DNA of 36,805 bases from Oscillospiraceae bacterium (GCA_902768805.1 CACXMX010000008.1:1-36805); one strand, 5' to 3'; shown: positions 16,185-24,418, counted from the first letter of the stretch. The notes: generated from the sequence alone by a model not told the origin. Numbers and translations are program-made.

Positions 16185-17636
16185 TCAGTCGTCGAAGGCG
16201 ACGCATTTGTCGAAGAGCTTTTCCACATTGGCGTTTTTCGCGCCGCACAGAGACACCGCGACGCAGACGATCAGGCCCGCGAAGAAGCCGGGGACGATCT
16301 CGTAGATGCCCGTGGAGGACAGGAACATCAGCCAGCACACATCCACAACGGCGCCTGCCACTATGCCCGCCGCGGCTCCGGCGAAGGTCATCCTTTTCCA
16401 GTGGAGGCTCATCAGAATGACCGGAGCGAAGGACGCGCCGAACAGACCCCATGCGTTCTCGACCAGGCCCATGATCGTGCCGCTGTTCGGATCGGATGCG
16501 ATCATCAGCGCCGCGGCCGCGATGGCCAGCACCACCCAGCGGCCGGCCCAGAGCATCTCGCGGTCGGAGGCCTGACCTTTACGGATGAGGGGCTTGTAAA
16601 CATCGCTGGCAAAGGCGCTGGAAGCCGAGAGCAGCTGAGAGTCGGCCGTGCTCATGGCGCCCGCGAGGATCGCGCTGAGCAGCAGGCCGGAGACCAGACC
16701 CAGGACCGGGCCGGAGAAGATCGTGCGGACCATCGTGATGAACACGATGCTGCCGTCGATGTCGTCGCCCATCACCTGCCGGCCCACGACGCCGACCAGC
16801 ACCGAGAAGCCGAGGATCAGGAAGTTCCAGCCGATACCGATGCGGGAGGCTTTCTTCAGTTCCTTCTGGGATCTGATGGACATGAAGCGGATGATGATGT
16901 GCGGCATGCCGAAGTATCCGAGACCCCAGCCCAGGCCGGAGATCACGTCCTGCGCGTTGGTGAAGAGCGTGAAATAACCCGCGGGGACGGCGGAGGCGTT
17001 ATTTCCGCCGAGAATCAGCGAGGCCACAATGGGCACCACCAGCAGCGCGCCGAGCATCAGCATCCCCTGGAAGAAGTCGGTCCAGCACACGGCGTTGAAA
17101 CCGCCGAGGAAAGTGTAGCCTATGATGATGATCGCCGCGAAATACATGGCCGGGCGCGGATCCACTCCGAGCACCGTGTGGAACAGCGTGCCGCAGGCCT
17201 TGATGCTGCTGGCCGCGTAGACGGTATAGGCCACCAGGAAGATCACCGCGCTGATCACCTGCAGACTGCGGTTTTTGGACAGGAAGCGGTTGGTCAGGTA
17301 CTGAGGGATGGTGATCGAGTCGCCGCAGACCACCGAGAACGAGCGCAGCCGGGGAGCCACGAGGATCCAGCTGAGCGCGTAGCCGATGAACAGGCCGATG
17401 GCGATCCATGTTTTGCCCAGGCCCGCCGCGTAGACGGAGGCGGGCAGACCCATCAGCACCCAGGCGCTCATGTCCGAGGCGCCGGCAGACAGGCCCGAGA
17501 CCCAGGCGCCCATCTGACGACCGCCGAGGAAGTAGTCCTTTTCGCCCGTGCTCTTGCTTTTTGTGAAGAAATAGATGCCGATGCCCAGCATCAGCAGAAT
17601 GTACAGCACGAACATGATCAGTTCCGAAATATTCAT
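16185..17636 (-). CDS. putP: Sodium/proline symporter family protein
   Basis: A 483-residue sodium:solute symporter (SSS family) with about 13 hydrophobic segments. The PutP hallmark LSAGASDMSAWVLMGLP follows the first helices, and GAMSTADSQLLSASSAF marks the helix that carries the second sodium-binding Ser/Thr set, as in PutP. These motifs make proline the most likely substrate. GGGGGAGG lies just upstream of the ATG at 17636. It diverges from a LysR regulator across a 116-bp gap that carries an inverted repeat, a classical arrangement in which the regulator controls the transporter, probably in response to the substrate. No proline dehydrogenase gene is nearby. Confidence 0.9.
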   Translation of the reverse strand: MNISELIMFVLYILLMLGIGIYFFTKSKSTGEKDYFLGGRQMGAWVSGLSAGASDMSAWVLMGLPASVYAAGLGKTWIAIGLFIGYALSWILVAPRLRSFSVVCGDSITIPQYLTNRFLSKNRSLQVISAVIFLVAYTVYAASSIKACGTLFHTVLGVDPRPAMYFAAIIIIGYTFLGGFNAVCWTDFFQGMLMLGALLVVPIVASLILGGNNASAVPAGYFTLFTNAQDVISGLGWGLGYFGMPHIIIRFMSIRSQKELKKASRIGIGWNFLILGFSVLVGVVGRQVMGDDIDGSIVFITMVRTIFSGPVLGLVSGLLLSAILAGAMSTADSQLLSASSAFASDVYKPLIRKGQASDREMLWAGRWVVLAIAAAALMIASDPNSGTIMGLVENAWGLFGASFAPVILMSLHWKRMTFAGAAAGIVAGAVVDVCWLMFLSSTGIYEIVPGFFAGLIVCVAVSLCGAKNANVEKLFDKCVAFDD

Positions 17637-17648
17637 TTTTCCTCCCCC

Positions 17649-17677
17649 TTGACATATGACACATTACAAAATATAAT
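17649..17677 (+). promoter_or_regulatory. Consensus sigma-A promoter, rightward toward lysR
   Basis: TTGACA (17649-17654), exactly 17 bases, TATAAT (17672-17677): both boxes match consensus at every position. It lies 75 bases before the lysR start and points away from putP. Confidence 0.8.
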
Positions 17678-17681
17678 GTGT
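17659..17681. promoter_or_regulatory. Inverted repeat, likely operator between putP and lysR
   Basis: ACACATTA and TAATGTGT form a perfect 8+8 inverted repeat with a 7-base centre. It contains a T-N11-A type spacing and covers the spacer and -10 box of the lysR promoter, so binding there would repress lysR. It lies 23-45 bases upstream of putP, where it could also affect that gene. Confidence 0.6.
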
Positions 17682-17752
17682 AACATTAAAAATCATAATT
17701 AATATGGCCGTATCTTACAGCATGTTTTCCAAAAATGCAAGAGGTTTTTTGT

Positions 17753-18652
17753 ATGGAAACGAAAAAACTGGAAGTGTTCGAGAAAATTGTGGAGCTCTCA
17801 TCTCTGACAAAAGCGGCGGAGGAACTGGGGCTGACCCAGTCGGGCGTGAGCCATATCCTGGCCGGACTGGAGGAGGAGCTGGGCTTTCCTCTGCTGCGCC
17901 GAAGCAGGGTGGGAACGCGTCTGACACCGGAAGGGGAAAGGCTGATGCCGTTTATCCGGGAGACGGTGCGCGCGCAGGAACGCCTGGACCAGACCGCCGC
18001 GGACCTCCGCGGCCTGGCCGCGGGGACGGTGCGCGTGGCCACCTTTACCAGCGTGGCGGTGCACTGGCTGCCGGGAATGATGCAGGAGTTCCAGGCGCTG
18101 TATCCCAAAGTGGATTTCCGGCTGTTCAACGGCGACTATCACGACGTGGACCGATGGCTTACCGACGGAAGCGCGGACGTGGGCTTCGTCACGCTGCCCA
18201 CGTCGCTCAAATGCGAGTGCGTGCCGCTGAAGGAGGACCGACTGCTGGCGGTGCTGCCCAAGGGCCACCCTCTGGCCGCGGAAGAGATCTGCCGGGTGCG
18301 GGATGTGGCGCGCGAGCCGTTCATCAGCCTGCTGGAGACCTCGGACGACGACGCCCGGCGCGCGCTGGAGGCGGCGGAGGTGAAGCCCAACGTACGCTTC
18401 ACCACAAAGGACGACTACGCCATCATCGCCATGGTGGAGCAGGGGCTAGGCGTGAGCATCATGCCGGAGCTTTTGCTGCAGGGCCACCGGAACGGTATAG
18501 CGGCCCGCCCGCTGGACCCTCCGGCCAGCCGGATGCTGGCTCTGGCGGTGCCTGCCGGTGACCGGGCCGGACCCGCGACCCGCCGCTTTGCCGAGTTCGT
18601 GAGAGAATGGGTGGAGAAAAACGCGCGCTCGGGGGAGACGGAGGACAGATAA
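17753..18652 (+). CDS. LysR-family transcriptional regulator
   Basis: A 299-residue LysR-type regulator. The N-terminal winged helix-turn-helix covers about residues 1-60, with KLEVFEKIVELSSLTKAAEE, the recognition helix LTQSGVSHILAGLEEELG and the wing LLRRSRVGTRLT. The substrate-binding domain follows (GTVRVATFTSVAVHWLP onward). The ATG at 17753 is preferred over 17735 because AGAGG is eight bases upstream and the homology begins at METKKLEVF. It faces the putP-type symporter and probably regulates it and itself through the inverted repeat in the gap. The dlt-like operon follows on the same strand after 105 bases but has its own promoter. Confidence 0.92.
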   Translation: METKKLEVFEKIVELSSLTKAAEELGLTQSGVSHILAGLEEELGFPLLRRSRVGTRLTPEGERLMPFIRETVRAQERLDQTAADLRGLAAGTVRVATFTSVAVHWLPGMMQEFQALYPKVDFRLFNGDYHDVDRWLTDGSADVGFVTLPTSLKCECVPLKEDRLLAVLPKGHPLAAEEICRVRDVAREPFISLLETSDDDARRALEAAEVKPNVRFTTKDDYAIIAMVEQGLGVSIMPELLLQGHRNGIAARPLDPPASRMLALAVPAGDRAGPATRRFAEFVREWVEKNARSGETEDR

Positions 18653-18672
18653 AGCTCTCTTCCGATTCCGTC

Positions 18673-18701
18673 TTGAGTTGTCGGCGGGAATACATTATAA
18701 T
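18673..18701 (+). promoter_or_regulatory. Predicted promoter of the dlt-like operon
   Basis: TTGAGT (18673-18678), 17 bases, perfect TATAAT (18696-18701). The transcript would begin near 18708 and carry a short leader. Confidence 0.75.
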
Positions 18702-18715
18702 ACCTAATACGAATC

Positions 18716-18731
18716 GGCTGCTTTCGCAGCC
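18716..18731 (+). promoter_or_regulatory. Small leader hairpin of the dlt-like operon
   Basis: GGCTGC-TTTC-GCAGCC, a 6-bp stem with a stable UUUC tetraloop, sits near the predicted 5' end of the mRNA, 27 bases before the GTG start. It may protect the 5' end; no riboswitch fold was recognised. Confidence 0.4.
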
Positions 18732-18757
18732 TTCATCCGACCCGGGAGGACAAGACC

Positions 18758-20254
18758 GTGTTTACATCACCTCTTGATTATCTCAGACAGACGCTGGGCG
18801 TACACAGGGACAAAACCGTTTATTCCGACGGGGAACGCTCCCTGACCTTCGCGCAGGTCGCGGACCTGGCTCTGGCGGCGGCAAGCTTTCTGGTCGGGCA
18901 CACGAAGCCCCGCACCGGAGTCGTTGTGATGTCCGGACGCCACGTGCTGACCCCGGTGGCTTTTCTGGGAACGGCGATGGCCGGATGTTTTTATATTCCG
19001 ATGGACGCCTCTCTGCCCGTGAGCCGGCTCAACAGTATCCTGTCGGTGGCGCGCCCGGAGCACATGATCGCGGACCGCGCCAACCTGGAGGCGGCGCGGG
19101 CGCTGGATTTCCACGGACAGATATACGTGCTGGAGGAACTGCTGGAGACGCCGAGGCGTCCGGACGCGGTTCGCCGCGCCACGGAGCATCTGAACGAGGA
19201 TATCCCGCTTTATACGATTTTCACCTCGGGCTCCTCCGGAACACCCAAGGGAGTGGTCACTTCCCATCGGGCGCTGATGAACTACATCGACGCCGTGGCA
19301 AAGGTGCTGCGCCTGACGGAAGAGGATGTGCTGGGCAATCAGTCGCCTCTGGACTATATCGCCGCGGTCCGGGACATCTATCTTCCGCTGAAGACCGGGG
19401 CGTCAACGGTGATCCTGCCGAAGAATCAGTTCGCCATGCCTGTGGACCTGTTCCGGACGCTCAACGAGGAGAAGGTGACCGTGCTCTGCTGGAGCGTGTC
19501 GGGGCTGGAACTGCCCGCGCGGCTGCGCGCCTTCGATTACGCGCGGCCGGAGCATCTGAAAACGGTGCTGTTTTCCGGCTCGGTCATGCCGTGCAAGTAT
19601 CTGCGCGTCTGGCAGGACGCCCTGCCCGGCGTGAGGTTCATCAACCAGTACGGGCCCACGGAGACGACGGCGTCGTGCACCTATTACGAGGTGGAGGGGC
19701 CCGTGGAGGAGACGGACGTGCTTCCCATCGGCGTGCCCTACGACAATTACTCCGTATTCCTGCTCTCCCCGGAGGGGAAGGCCGTCCCCGACGGGGAGCT
19801 CGGAGAGATATGCGTGTCCGGACCCGGCCTGGCGCTGGGCTACTACGGGGACCCGGAGCGCACGGCTCTCTCCTTTATGCAGAATCCGCTCAACGACCGG
19901 TACCTCGAACGGATCTACAGGACCGGGGATATCGGAAGAGTGCGTGAGGACGGACTGCTGGAATTCCACGGCCGCAACGACCGGCAGATCAAGCATCAGG
20001 GCCACCGGGTCGAACTGGGGGAGATCGAGGTCACGGCCATGAGCCTGCCGGGCGTGGCAGAGTGCTGCGCGATATACAAAAACGAGAAGATCTCTCTGGT
20101 CTATGCCGGAGAGGCGAAGGAAAAGGAGATACAGCTCGCCTTTCGCGAGCGGCTGCCGCTGTTCATGATGCCGCGCAAAGTCGTGCGCGTGGATGCCCTT
20201 CCCCGGCTTCCCAACGGGAAGACCGATATGCAGACGATCAATTCACTGTTATAA
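18758..20254 (+). CDS. DltA-like amino acid adenylating ligase (carrier-protein loading)
   Basis: A 498-residue stand-alone adenylation enzyme of the ANL superfamily. Core motifs: A3 FTSGSSGTPKG (155-165), A5 NQYGPTE (296-302), A7 YRTGD (387-391) and the catalytic lysine K488 in LPNGKTD. Length and overall pattern resemble DltA, which activates D-alanine and loads it on DltC. But where DltA has PFSFDLSVMD, with the aspartate that holds the alpha-amino group, this protein reads PLDYIAAVRD: that position is I201 and an Asp lies two residues earlier (D199). Also the DltA CGE of the pocket is SGS (273-275). A substrate other than D-alanine is therefore likely. The start is GTG at 18758 with GGGAGGA seven bases upstream. 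First gene of the operon. Confidence 0.85.
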   Translation: MFTSPLDYLRQTLGVHRDKTVYSDGERSLTFAQVADLALAAASFLVGHTKPRTGVVVMSGRHVLTPVAFLGTAMAGCFYIPMDASLPVSRLNSILSVARPEHMIADRANLEAARALDFHGQIYVLEELLETPRRPDAVRRATEHLNEDIPLYTIFTSGSSGTPKGVVTSHRALMNYIDAVAKVLRLTEEDVLGNQSPLDYIAAVRDIYLPLKTGASTVILPKNQFAMPVDLFRTLNEEKVTVLCWSVSGLELPARLRAFDYARPEHLKTVLFSGSVMPCKYLRVWQDALPGVRFINQYGPTETTASCTYYEVEGPVEETDVLPIGVPYDNYSVFLLSPEGKAVPDGELGEICVSGPGLALGYYGDPERTALSFMQNPLNDRYLERIYRTGDIGRVREDGLLEFHGRNDRQIKHQGHRVELGEIEVTAMSLPGVAECCAIYKNEKISLVYAGEAKEKEIQLAFRERLPLFMMPRKVVRVDALPRLPNGKTDMQTINSLL

Positions 20255-20272
20255 ATAAAAGGAGACCAAAAC

Positions 20273-20500
20273 ATGGAAGAACTGATGGAGATCCTTGAGA
20301 ATCTGCGGCCCGACGTGGACTTTGAAAACGAGACCGCTCTCGTGACGGATGAGATCCTCCAATCCTTTGACATCGTATCCCTTGTCGGCGAGATCGACAG
20401 CGTGTTCGACGTGGAGATCACTCCGGTGGACCTGATCCCGGAAAACTTCAATTCCGCCGGCGCGATCTGGGATCTGATCCGGCGGAAGCTGGACGAGTGA
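20273..20500 (+). CDS. Acyl/aminoacyl carrier protein (DltC-like)
   Basis: A 75-residue acidic four-helix carrier protein. The phosphopantetheine site is S31 in ILQSFDIVSLVGEI, in the position and context of DltC. The residue before the serine is Gln instead of the usual Asp of the DS motif, which could affect recognition by the phosphopantetheinyl transferase or by its partners. AAAGGAG lies upstream of the ATG. It follows the ligase by 18 bases and precedes the decarboxylase by one base, so all three are made together. The neighbours indicate that it carries an amino acid destined for export. Confidence 0.88.
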   Translation: MEELMEILENLRPDVDFENETALVTDEILQSFDIVSLVGEIDSVFDVEITPVDLIPENFNSAGAIWDLIRRKLDE

Positions 20501-20501
20501 G

Positions 20502-21680
20502 ATGGATCTCGGATCGATAGCCGGCGCGGTATCGACCCCGGCCTACTGCTTCGACGGCGCCGCCTTCGCTGAGCGTGCGCGGCTGGTCCGCGGCGCCTTC
20601 GGGCCCGGCGTCGGCCTGTGCTTTTCCGTAAAGGCCAATCCGTTCCTTCTGGGTATGCTCCCCGGCGAGTTTGACCGGATCGAGGTATGCAGTCCCGGGG
20701 AGCTCAAAGTATGCGAACGCGCCGGAACGGATATGGAGAAGGTCGTATACTCCGGCGTGAACAAAGGCCCGGAGGATATAGCCCGGGCCGTATCGGACGG
20801 GGTGGGCGTTCTGACCGCGGAAAGCCCCCGGCAGTACGAGATGATTTGCGCGGAGGCTCTGCGTTCGGGCAGGAACCTTCGCGTCCTCCTCCGCCTGACG
20901 GCGGGCAGCCAGTTCGGAATGGACGCCTCGGAGGTGCGCTCGCTGATCGCGGGGCGCGCTCTTCATCCGGAGGTCCACATCGCGGGCCTGCACTATTTTT
21001 CCGGAACGCAGAAACGCAAGCTCTCCGTGATCGAGAAGGAGACCGCAATGCTCGCGGCCTTCTGCGACAGCCTCCGCGAAGAGTACGGATACCGCACGGA
21101 ATGGCTGGAGTACGGTACCGGACTGGCCGCGGACTATTTTTCCCCGGATGCCGACGGCGCCGAGGCGGAGCGGCTGAACGCCGCCGCGCCCGCGATTCGC
21201 GCTCTGAGTGAGCGATTCCCTCTCACGGTGGAGATGGGACGGTTTTTCGCGGCGCCCTGCGGGACCTATTTCACGACGGTCTGCGACGTCAAGGTCAACG
21301 AGGGCGTGTCCTACGCCATTCTGGACGGAGGCCTGCACCAGCTCAGATACGACGGGCAGCTCCAGGGCATGCAGATCCCCGTGATCACCCGCCTCGGCGC
21401 TCCGGACGGGGAAGAGCGGCTTTGGACGCTCTGCGGCAGCCTGTGCACGACGGCGGACGTGCTGGCCAGAAACGTACCGCTCAGAGGGCTTCGCGTCGGC
21501 GACACGCTGGCCTTCCATCGCGTGGGCGCCTATTCCGCCTTTGAGGGGATGGCGCTGTTCCTCAGCCGGGATCTTCCGCAGATATGGCTGCTGGACGAAA
21601 ACGGGCGGCTGCGCCGGGTCAGGGACCGTATCGACGCGGACGGATTCAACGGGGAACGGAAAGAAGGTCAGCCGGCTTGA
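20502..21680 (+). CDS. Fold-type III PLP-dependent decarboxylase, putative aminoacyl-carrier decarboxylase
   Basis: A 392-residue alanine-racemase-fold enzyme of the DAP/ornithine decarboxylase group. The PLP lysine is K44 in FSVKANP; HYFSGTQ (164-170) occupies the place of the HIGSQ loop of LysA; GTG (205-207) binds the phosphate; EMGRF (244-248) replaces EPGR; C315 and D319 in CGSLCTTAD match the catalytic Cys and Asp of the CESGD motif; GAYS (342-345) follows. HYFSGTQ in particular recalls BtrK and VinO, which decarboxylate glutamyl or methylaspartyl groups attached to a carrier protein. Adjacency to a carrier protein supports the same chemistry here. A free amino acid decarboxylase or racemase cannot be excluded. 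Its stop overlaps the start of the next gene. Confidence 0.82.
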   Translation: MDLGSIAGAVSTPAYCFDGAAFAERARLVRGAFGPGVGLCFSVKANPFLLGMLPGEFDRIEVCSPGELKVCERAGTDMEKVVYSGVNKGPEDIARAVSDGVGVLTAESPRQYEMICAEALRSGRNLRVLLRLTAGSQFGMDASEVRSLIAGRALHPEVHIAGLHYFSGTQKRKLSVIEKETAMLAAFCDSLREEYGYRTEWLEYGTGLAADYFSPDADGAEAERLNAAAPAIRALSERFPLTVEMGRFFAAPCGTYFTTVCDVKVNEGVSYAILDGGLHQLRYDGQLQGMQIPVITRLGAPDGEERLWTLCGSLCTTADVLARNVPLRGLRVGDTLAFHRVGAYSAFEGMALFLSRDLPQIWLLDENGRLRRVRDRIDADGFNGERKEGQPA

Positions 21681-23278
21681 GCTATGTATCGTTGACCTTC
21701 CCGCTTTTCACGGCGGCGTCCGTTCTCGCCTACTATCTGTTTCCGCTGAAAAAGCTCCGCTGGACAGTATTGCTGGCTGCCAGCTATGTCTTCTATTTCT
21801 TCACGGGGCTCGGATTCGGATACCTGATGCTCGTGACGACGCTGACGACATGGCTGGGGGCCTTGTGGATGGACCGCATGGGAGCCGCGGCCGAGGCAGA
21901 GGTGGAGGCGCACAAAAGCGAGTGGTCCCGGGAAGAGCGGAAAGCGGTCAGAAACGAGGCCAAGAAGAAAAAAAGGCGTGTCCTGACGGCCATCCTGGTG
22001 CTGAACTTCGGCGTCCTCGCCTTTCTGAAATACTATAACCTTTTCGCGGAGCATCTGTGCCTGTGGGGATTCTCCGCTCCGACGCTGCGCCTGCTGCTCC
22101 CGCTGGGGATCTCGTTTTATACGTTTCAGGCCATGGGCTATCTGATCGATGTCTACCGGGGAAAATACCCGGCGGAACGGAATCCGGGAAAGACGGCGCT
22201 GTTCGTGTCTTTTTTCCCGCAGATCGTACAGGGGCCGATCGGAGATTACGCGCAGCTCTCTCCGCAGCTGTTTGAAGCCCGCCCCTTCGATTATGACAGA
22301 GCCCGGCGCGGACTGCAGCTGGCGGCGTGGGGATATTTCAAAAAGCTGGTGATCGCCGACCGGGCCGTCATCGTGATCGGTGCGGTGACCTCCGCCTACG
22401 CGGATTACGACGGCTCAGCGATCCTCATGGCGGCGGTCCTGTACGCGCTGCAGATCTACGCCGATTTCTCCGGAGGGATCGACATCTCCCGCGGCATCGC
22501 GCAGATCCTGGGCATAGAGCTGGCCGAAAACTTCCGGAGGCCGTATTTCTCCCGGTCCATCAGCGAGTACTGGCGCCGGTGGCACATCTCCCTGGGCGCG
22601 TGGATGAGGAACTACGTGTTCTACTCGCTGACGACGTCGAAAGCGTTCCTCCGGATGGGGCGGAGCATCCGCTCGGCAAAACCGGAGCCGTCGCCGGCGC
22701 GGCTGCATACGGCCAAGGTCTTTCCGACGGCACTGGCGTCGCTGATCGTTTTCCTGCTGGTCGGTATCTGGCACGGGGCGAACCTGAAGTATGTCGGATT
22801 CGGCCTGTGGAACGGCGGGATCATCATGCTGTCCGTGCTGCTGGCACCGGAGTATGAAAAACTGCGGTCCGCGCTGCGCATCCGCGCGGAATCCCGTCTG
22901 TTCATCCTGTTTCAGATGGTCAGGACCTTTTTTATCGTCCTGGTCGGATACTATTTCGACATCGCGCCGAGTTTCGGCGGAGCGGTGGACATGATGCGCC
23001 GTTCGGTGACGGACCTGCATTTCAAGGCAGGAACGGAGCAGATCCTCTCGTGCGGAGTGTCTCCCAAGCAGATGGGAGCTCTTGCTTTCGGCGCGGCGGT
23101 GATGCTCGCCGTGAGCGCCGCTCAGGAACGCCGCCCCGAAGAGAGCCTGCGCCTGCGCCTGGAAAAACGCCCGGCGCTCTCCTGGCTGCTGCTGTTCCTG
23201 TGCATAGCCTGCACAATGGTATTTGGCGTCTACGGGCCGGGCTATGATTCGGGCGCCTTTGTCTACATGCAGTTTTAA
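21677..23278 (+). CDS. MBOAT-family O-acyltransferase (DltB/AlgI-like)
   Basis: A 533-residue multispanning acyltransferase. The conserved asparagine/histidine region SEYWRRWHISLGAWMRNYV holds H303, and the catalytic histidine H366 lies in VGIWHGANL; about ten hydrophobic segments surround them, with a basic cytoplasmic loop near 80-101. In Dlt systems DltB moves the aminoacyl group from the carrier protein across the membrane; AlgI and PatA types acetylate polysaccharides. With about 530 residues it is longer than DltB and closer to AlgI. The start is TTG at 21677, overlapping the decarboxylase stop as TTGA, with AAGAAGG upstream; the frame is open from 21584 but homology begins at SYVSLTFP. 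Coupling ties its production to the decarboxylase. Confidence 0.87.
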   Translation: MSYVSLTFPLFTAASVLAYYLFPLKKLRWTVLLAASYVFYFFTGLGFGYLMLVTTLTTWLGALWMDRMGAAAEAEVEAHKSEWSREERKAVRNEAKKKKRRVLTAILVLNFGVLAFLKYYNLFAEHLCLWGFSAPTLRLLLPLGISFYTFQAMGYLIDVYRGKYPAERNPGKTALFVSFFPQIVQGPIGDYAQLSPQLFEARPFDYDRARRGLQLAAWGYFKKLVIADRAVIVIGAVTSAYADYDGSAILMAAVLYALQIYADFSGGIDISRGIAQILGIELAENFRRPYFSRSISEYWRRWHISLGAWMRNYVFYSLTTSKAFLRMGRSIRSAKPEPSPARLHTAKVFPTALASLIVFLLVGIWHGANLKYVGFGLWNGGIIMLSVLLAPEYEKLRSALRIRAESRLFILFQMVRTFFIVLVGYYFDIAPSFGGAVDMMRRSVTDLHFKAGTEQILSCGVSPKQMGALAFGAAVMLAVSAAQERRPEESLRLRLEKRPALSWLLLFLCIACTMVFGVYGPGYDSGAFVYMQF

Positions 23279-23291
23279 CAAGGACGAAACT

Positions 23292-24404
23292 ATGAAAAAA
23301 ACCTATGCGAAAAGGACGCTGCGAGCCGTCGCGATGATCCTTGCCCTGTGGCTGGTCACGGCCTGCTTCGGCCGGGACGACCGCAATTATTTCGCGATCC
23401 GCGGTTTTTACCTGGAGCCGCGCGACTCGCTGGACGTCGTGTTTCTCGGTTCCAGCGAGGTATCCGCGGACGTATGCTCCGTATATGCCTACGGACAGAC
23501 AGGTCTGACCGGATATCAGTACAGCATCGACTCCAATCTCCCCTCGCTCTATCTCCCGCAGCTTAAAGAGATCCTTTCGCGTCAGTCGCCGCAGGCGGTG
23601 GTCGTGGAGGTCAACGGCTTTCTGATCGGCTCGGAAAAGGATCTCCTGAAGGAGCCCACGCTCCGGGTGTATCTTGACGCGACCCGGCTGTCCCTCCGCA
23701 AAACGGAGACCCTTTCTCAACTGCCGCTGGAGGAGGACCGCGCCTCGTATCTCTTCCCGTTCATCAAATTCCACACGATGTGGGAGCAGACCCGCGAGTG
23801 GACAAACTATCTTGTCTCGTGGCCCATGATCCGCTTCAGGGGATACTCTCTTTTCAAAGGCTATCTCACAAAGCCTGTCCTGCTGGACGCGCCGGACCCC
23901 TTTCCTCTGCCGGGGAGCGGGGAAAAACTGGACCTGTGCGGCGAGCGGGTGTGGGAGTATCTGAGGGAATTCGCGGATTACTGCGCCGAGAACAGAGTCC
24001 CGGTGGTGTTTGCCCGCTTCCCGCACCACCTTTCCTCCGAAAGGGAAGTGAAAGCCTATCGCAGGTTCCTGACGGTAAAGGAGTATCTGACGGAAAGGGG
24101 GTTTCCCTGTCTGGATCTGCAGGAGTGTCAGGAGGATCTCGGCATTCGCCGGGAGGACTACTATAACGAATCGCACTTGAATCTTGCCGGGCAGGAGAAG
24201 CTGACGTCCCGGCTTATGGAGACGCTCCGGTCGGACTTCAACGTCGAACCGGGGAACCTGAGCGCGTCCGAGCGCCGGCATTGGGACAACTGTCTGGAAA
24301 ACTATCGGGAGCTTCGCGAACTGTACGAGAGAAGTATCGGAGGGGACGAGAGATTCATTTATGAGGAGATCCGCCATTTCCTCCGAGTCAAGGGTTATAT
24401 ATAG
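23292..24404 (+). CDS. DltD/SGNH-like extracytoplasmic protein, possible lipoprotein
   Basis: A 370-residue protein with an N-terminal membrane segment and an SGNH-hydrolase-like domain: VVFLGSSEVSA (49-59) resembles the GSSE block of DltD, and NESHLN (292-297) stands where the DxxH block is expected, with the usual Asp replaced by Asn. LVTAC (21-25) is an acceptable lipobox, so C25 could be lipidated and the protein held outside the membrane. Proteins in this position finish aminoacyl transfer from the lipid side to teichoic acid or another glycopolymer, or correct misplaced groups. It starts 13 bases after the MBOAT gene and ends the operon before a strong terminator. Confidence 0.75.
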   Translation: MKKTYAKRTLRAVAMILALWLVTACFGRDDRNYFAIRGFYLEPRDSLDVVFLGSSEVSADVCSVYAYGQTGLTGYQYSIDSNLPSLYLPQLKEILSRQSPQAVVVEVNGFLIGSEKDLLKEPTLRVYLDATRLSLRKTETLSQLPLEEDRASYLFPFIKFHTMWEQTREWTNYLVSWPMIRFRGYSLFKGYLTKPVLLDAPDPFPLPGSGEKLDLCGERVWEYLREFADYCAENRVPVVFARFPHHLSSEREVKAYRRFLTVKEYLTERGFPCLDLQECQEDLGIRREDYYNESHLNLAGQEKLTSRLMETLRSDFNVEPGNLSASERRHWDNCLENYRELRELYERSIGGDERFIYEEIRHFLRVKGYI

Positions 24405-24418
24405 AGACCGAACAGCGG

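Noticed and set aside
20502..21680. Diaminopimelate decarboxylase (lysA) for lysine synthesis
   Set aside because: The HIGSQ and EPGR motifs are changed and the gene is locked between a carrier protein and an acyltransferase, so a lysine pathway role is unlikely.
18758..24404. Ordinary dlt operon for D-alanylation
   Set aside because: The extra PLP decarboxylase, the missing amine-anchoring Asp in the ligase, the AlgI-like length of the MBOAT protein and the altered DltD-like protein all speak against a canonical system.
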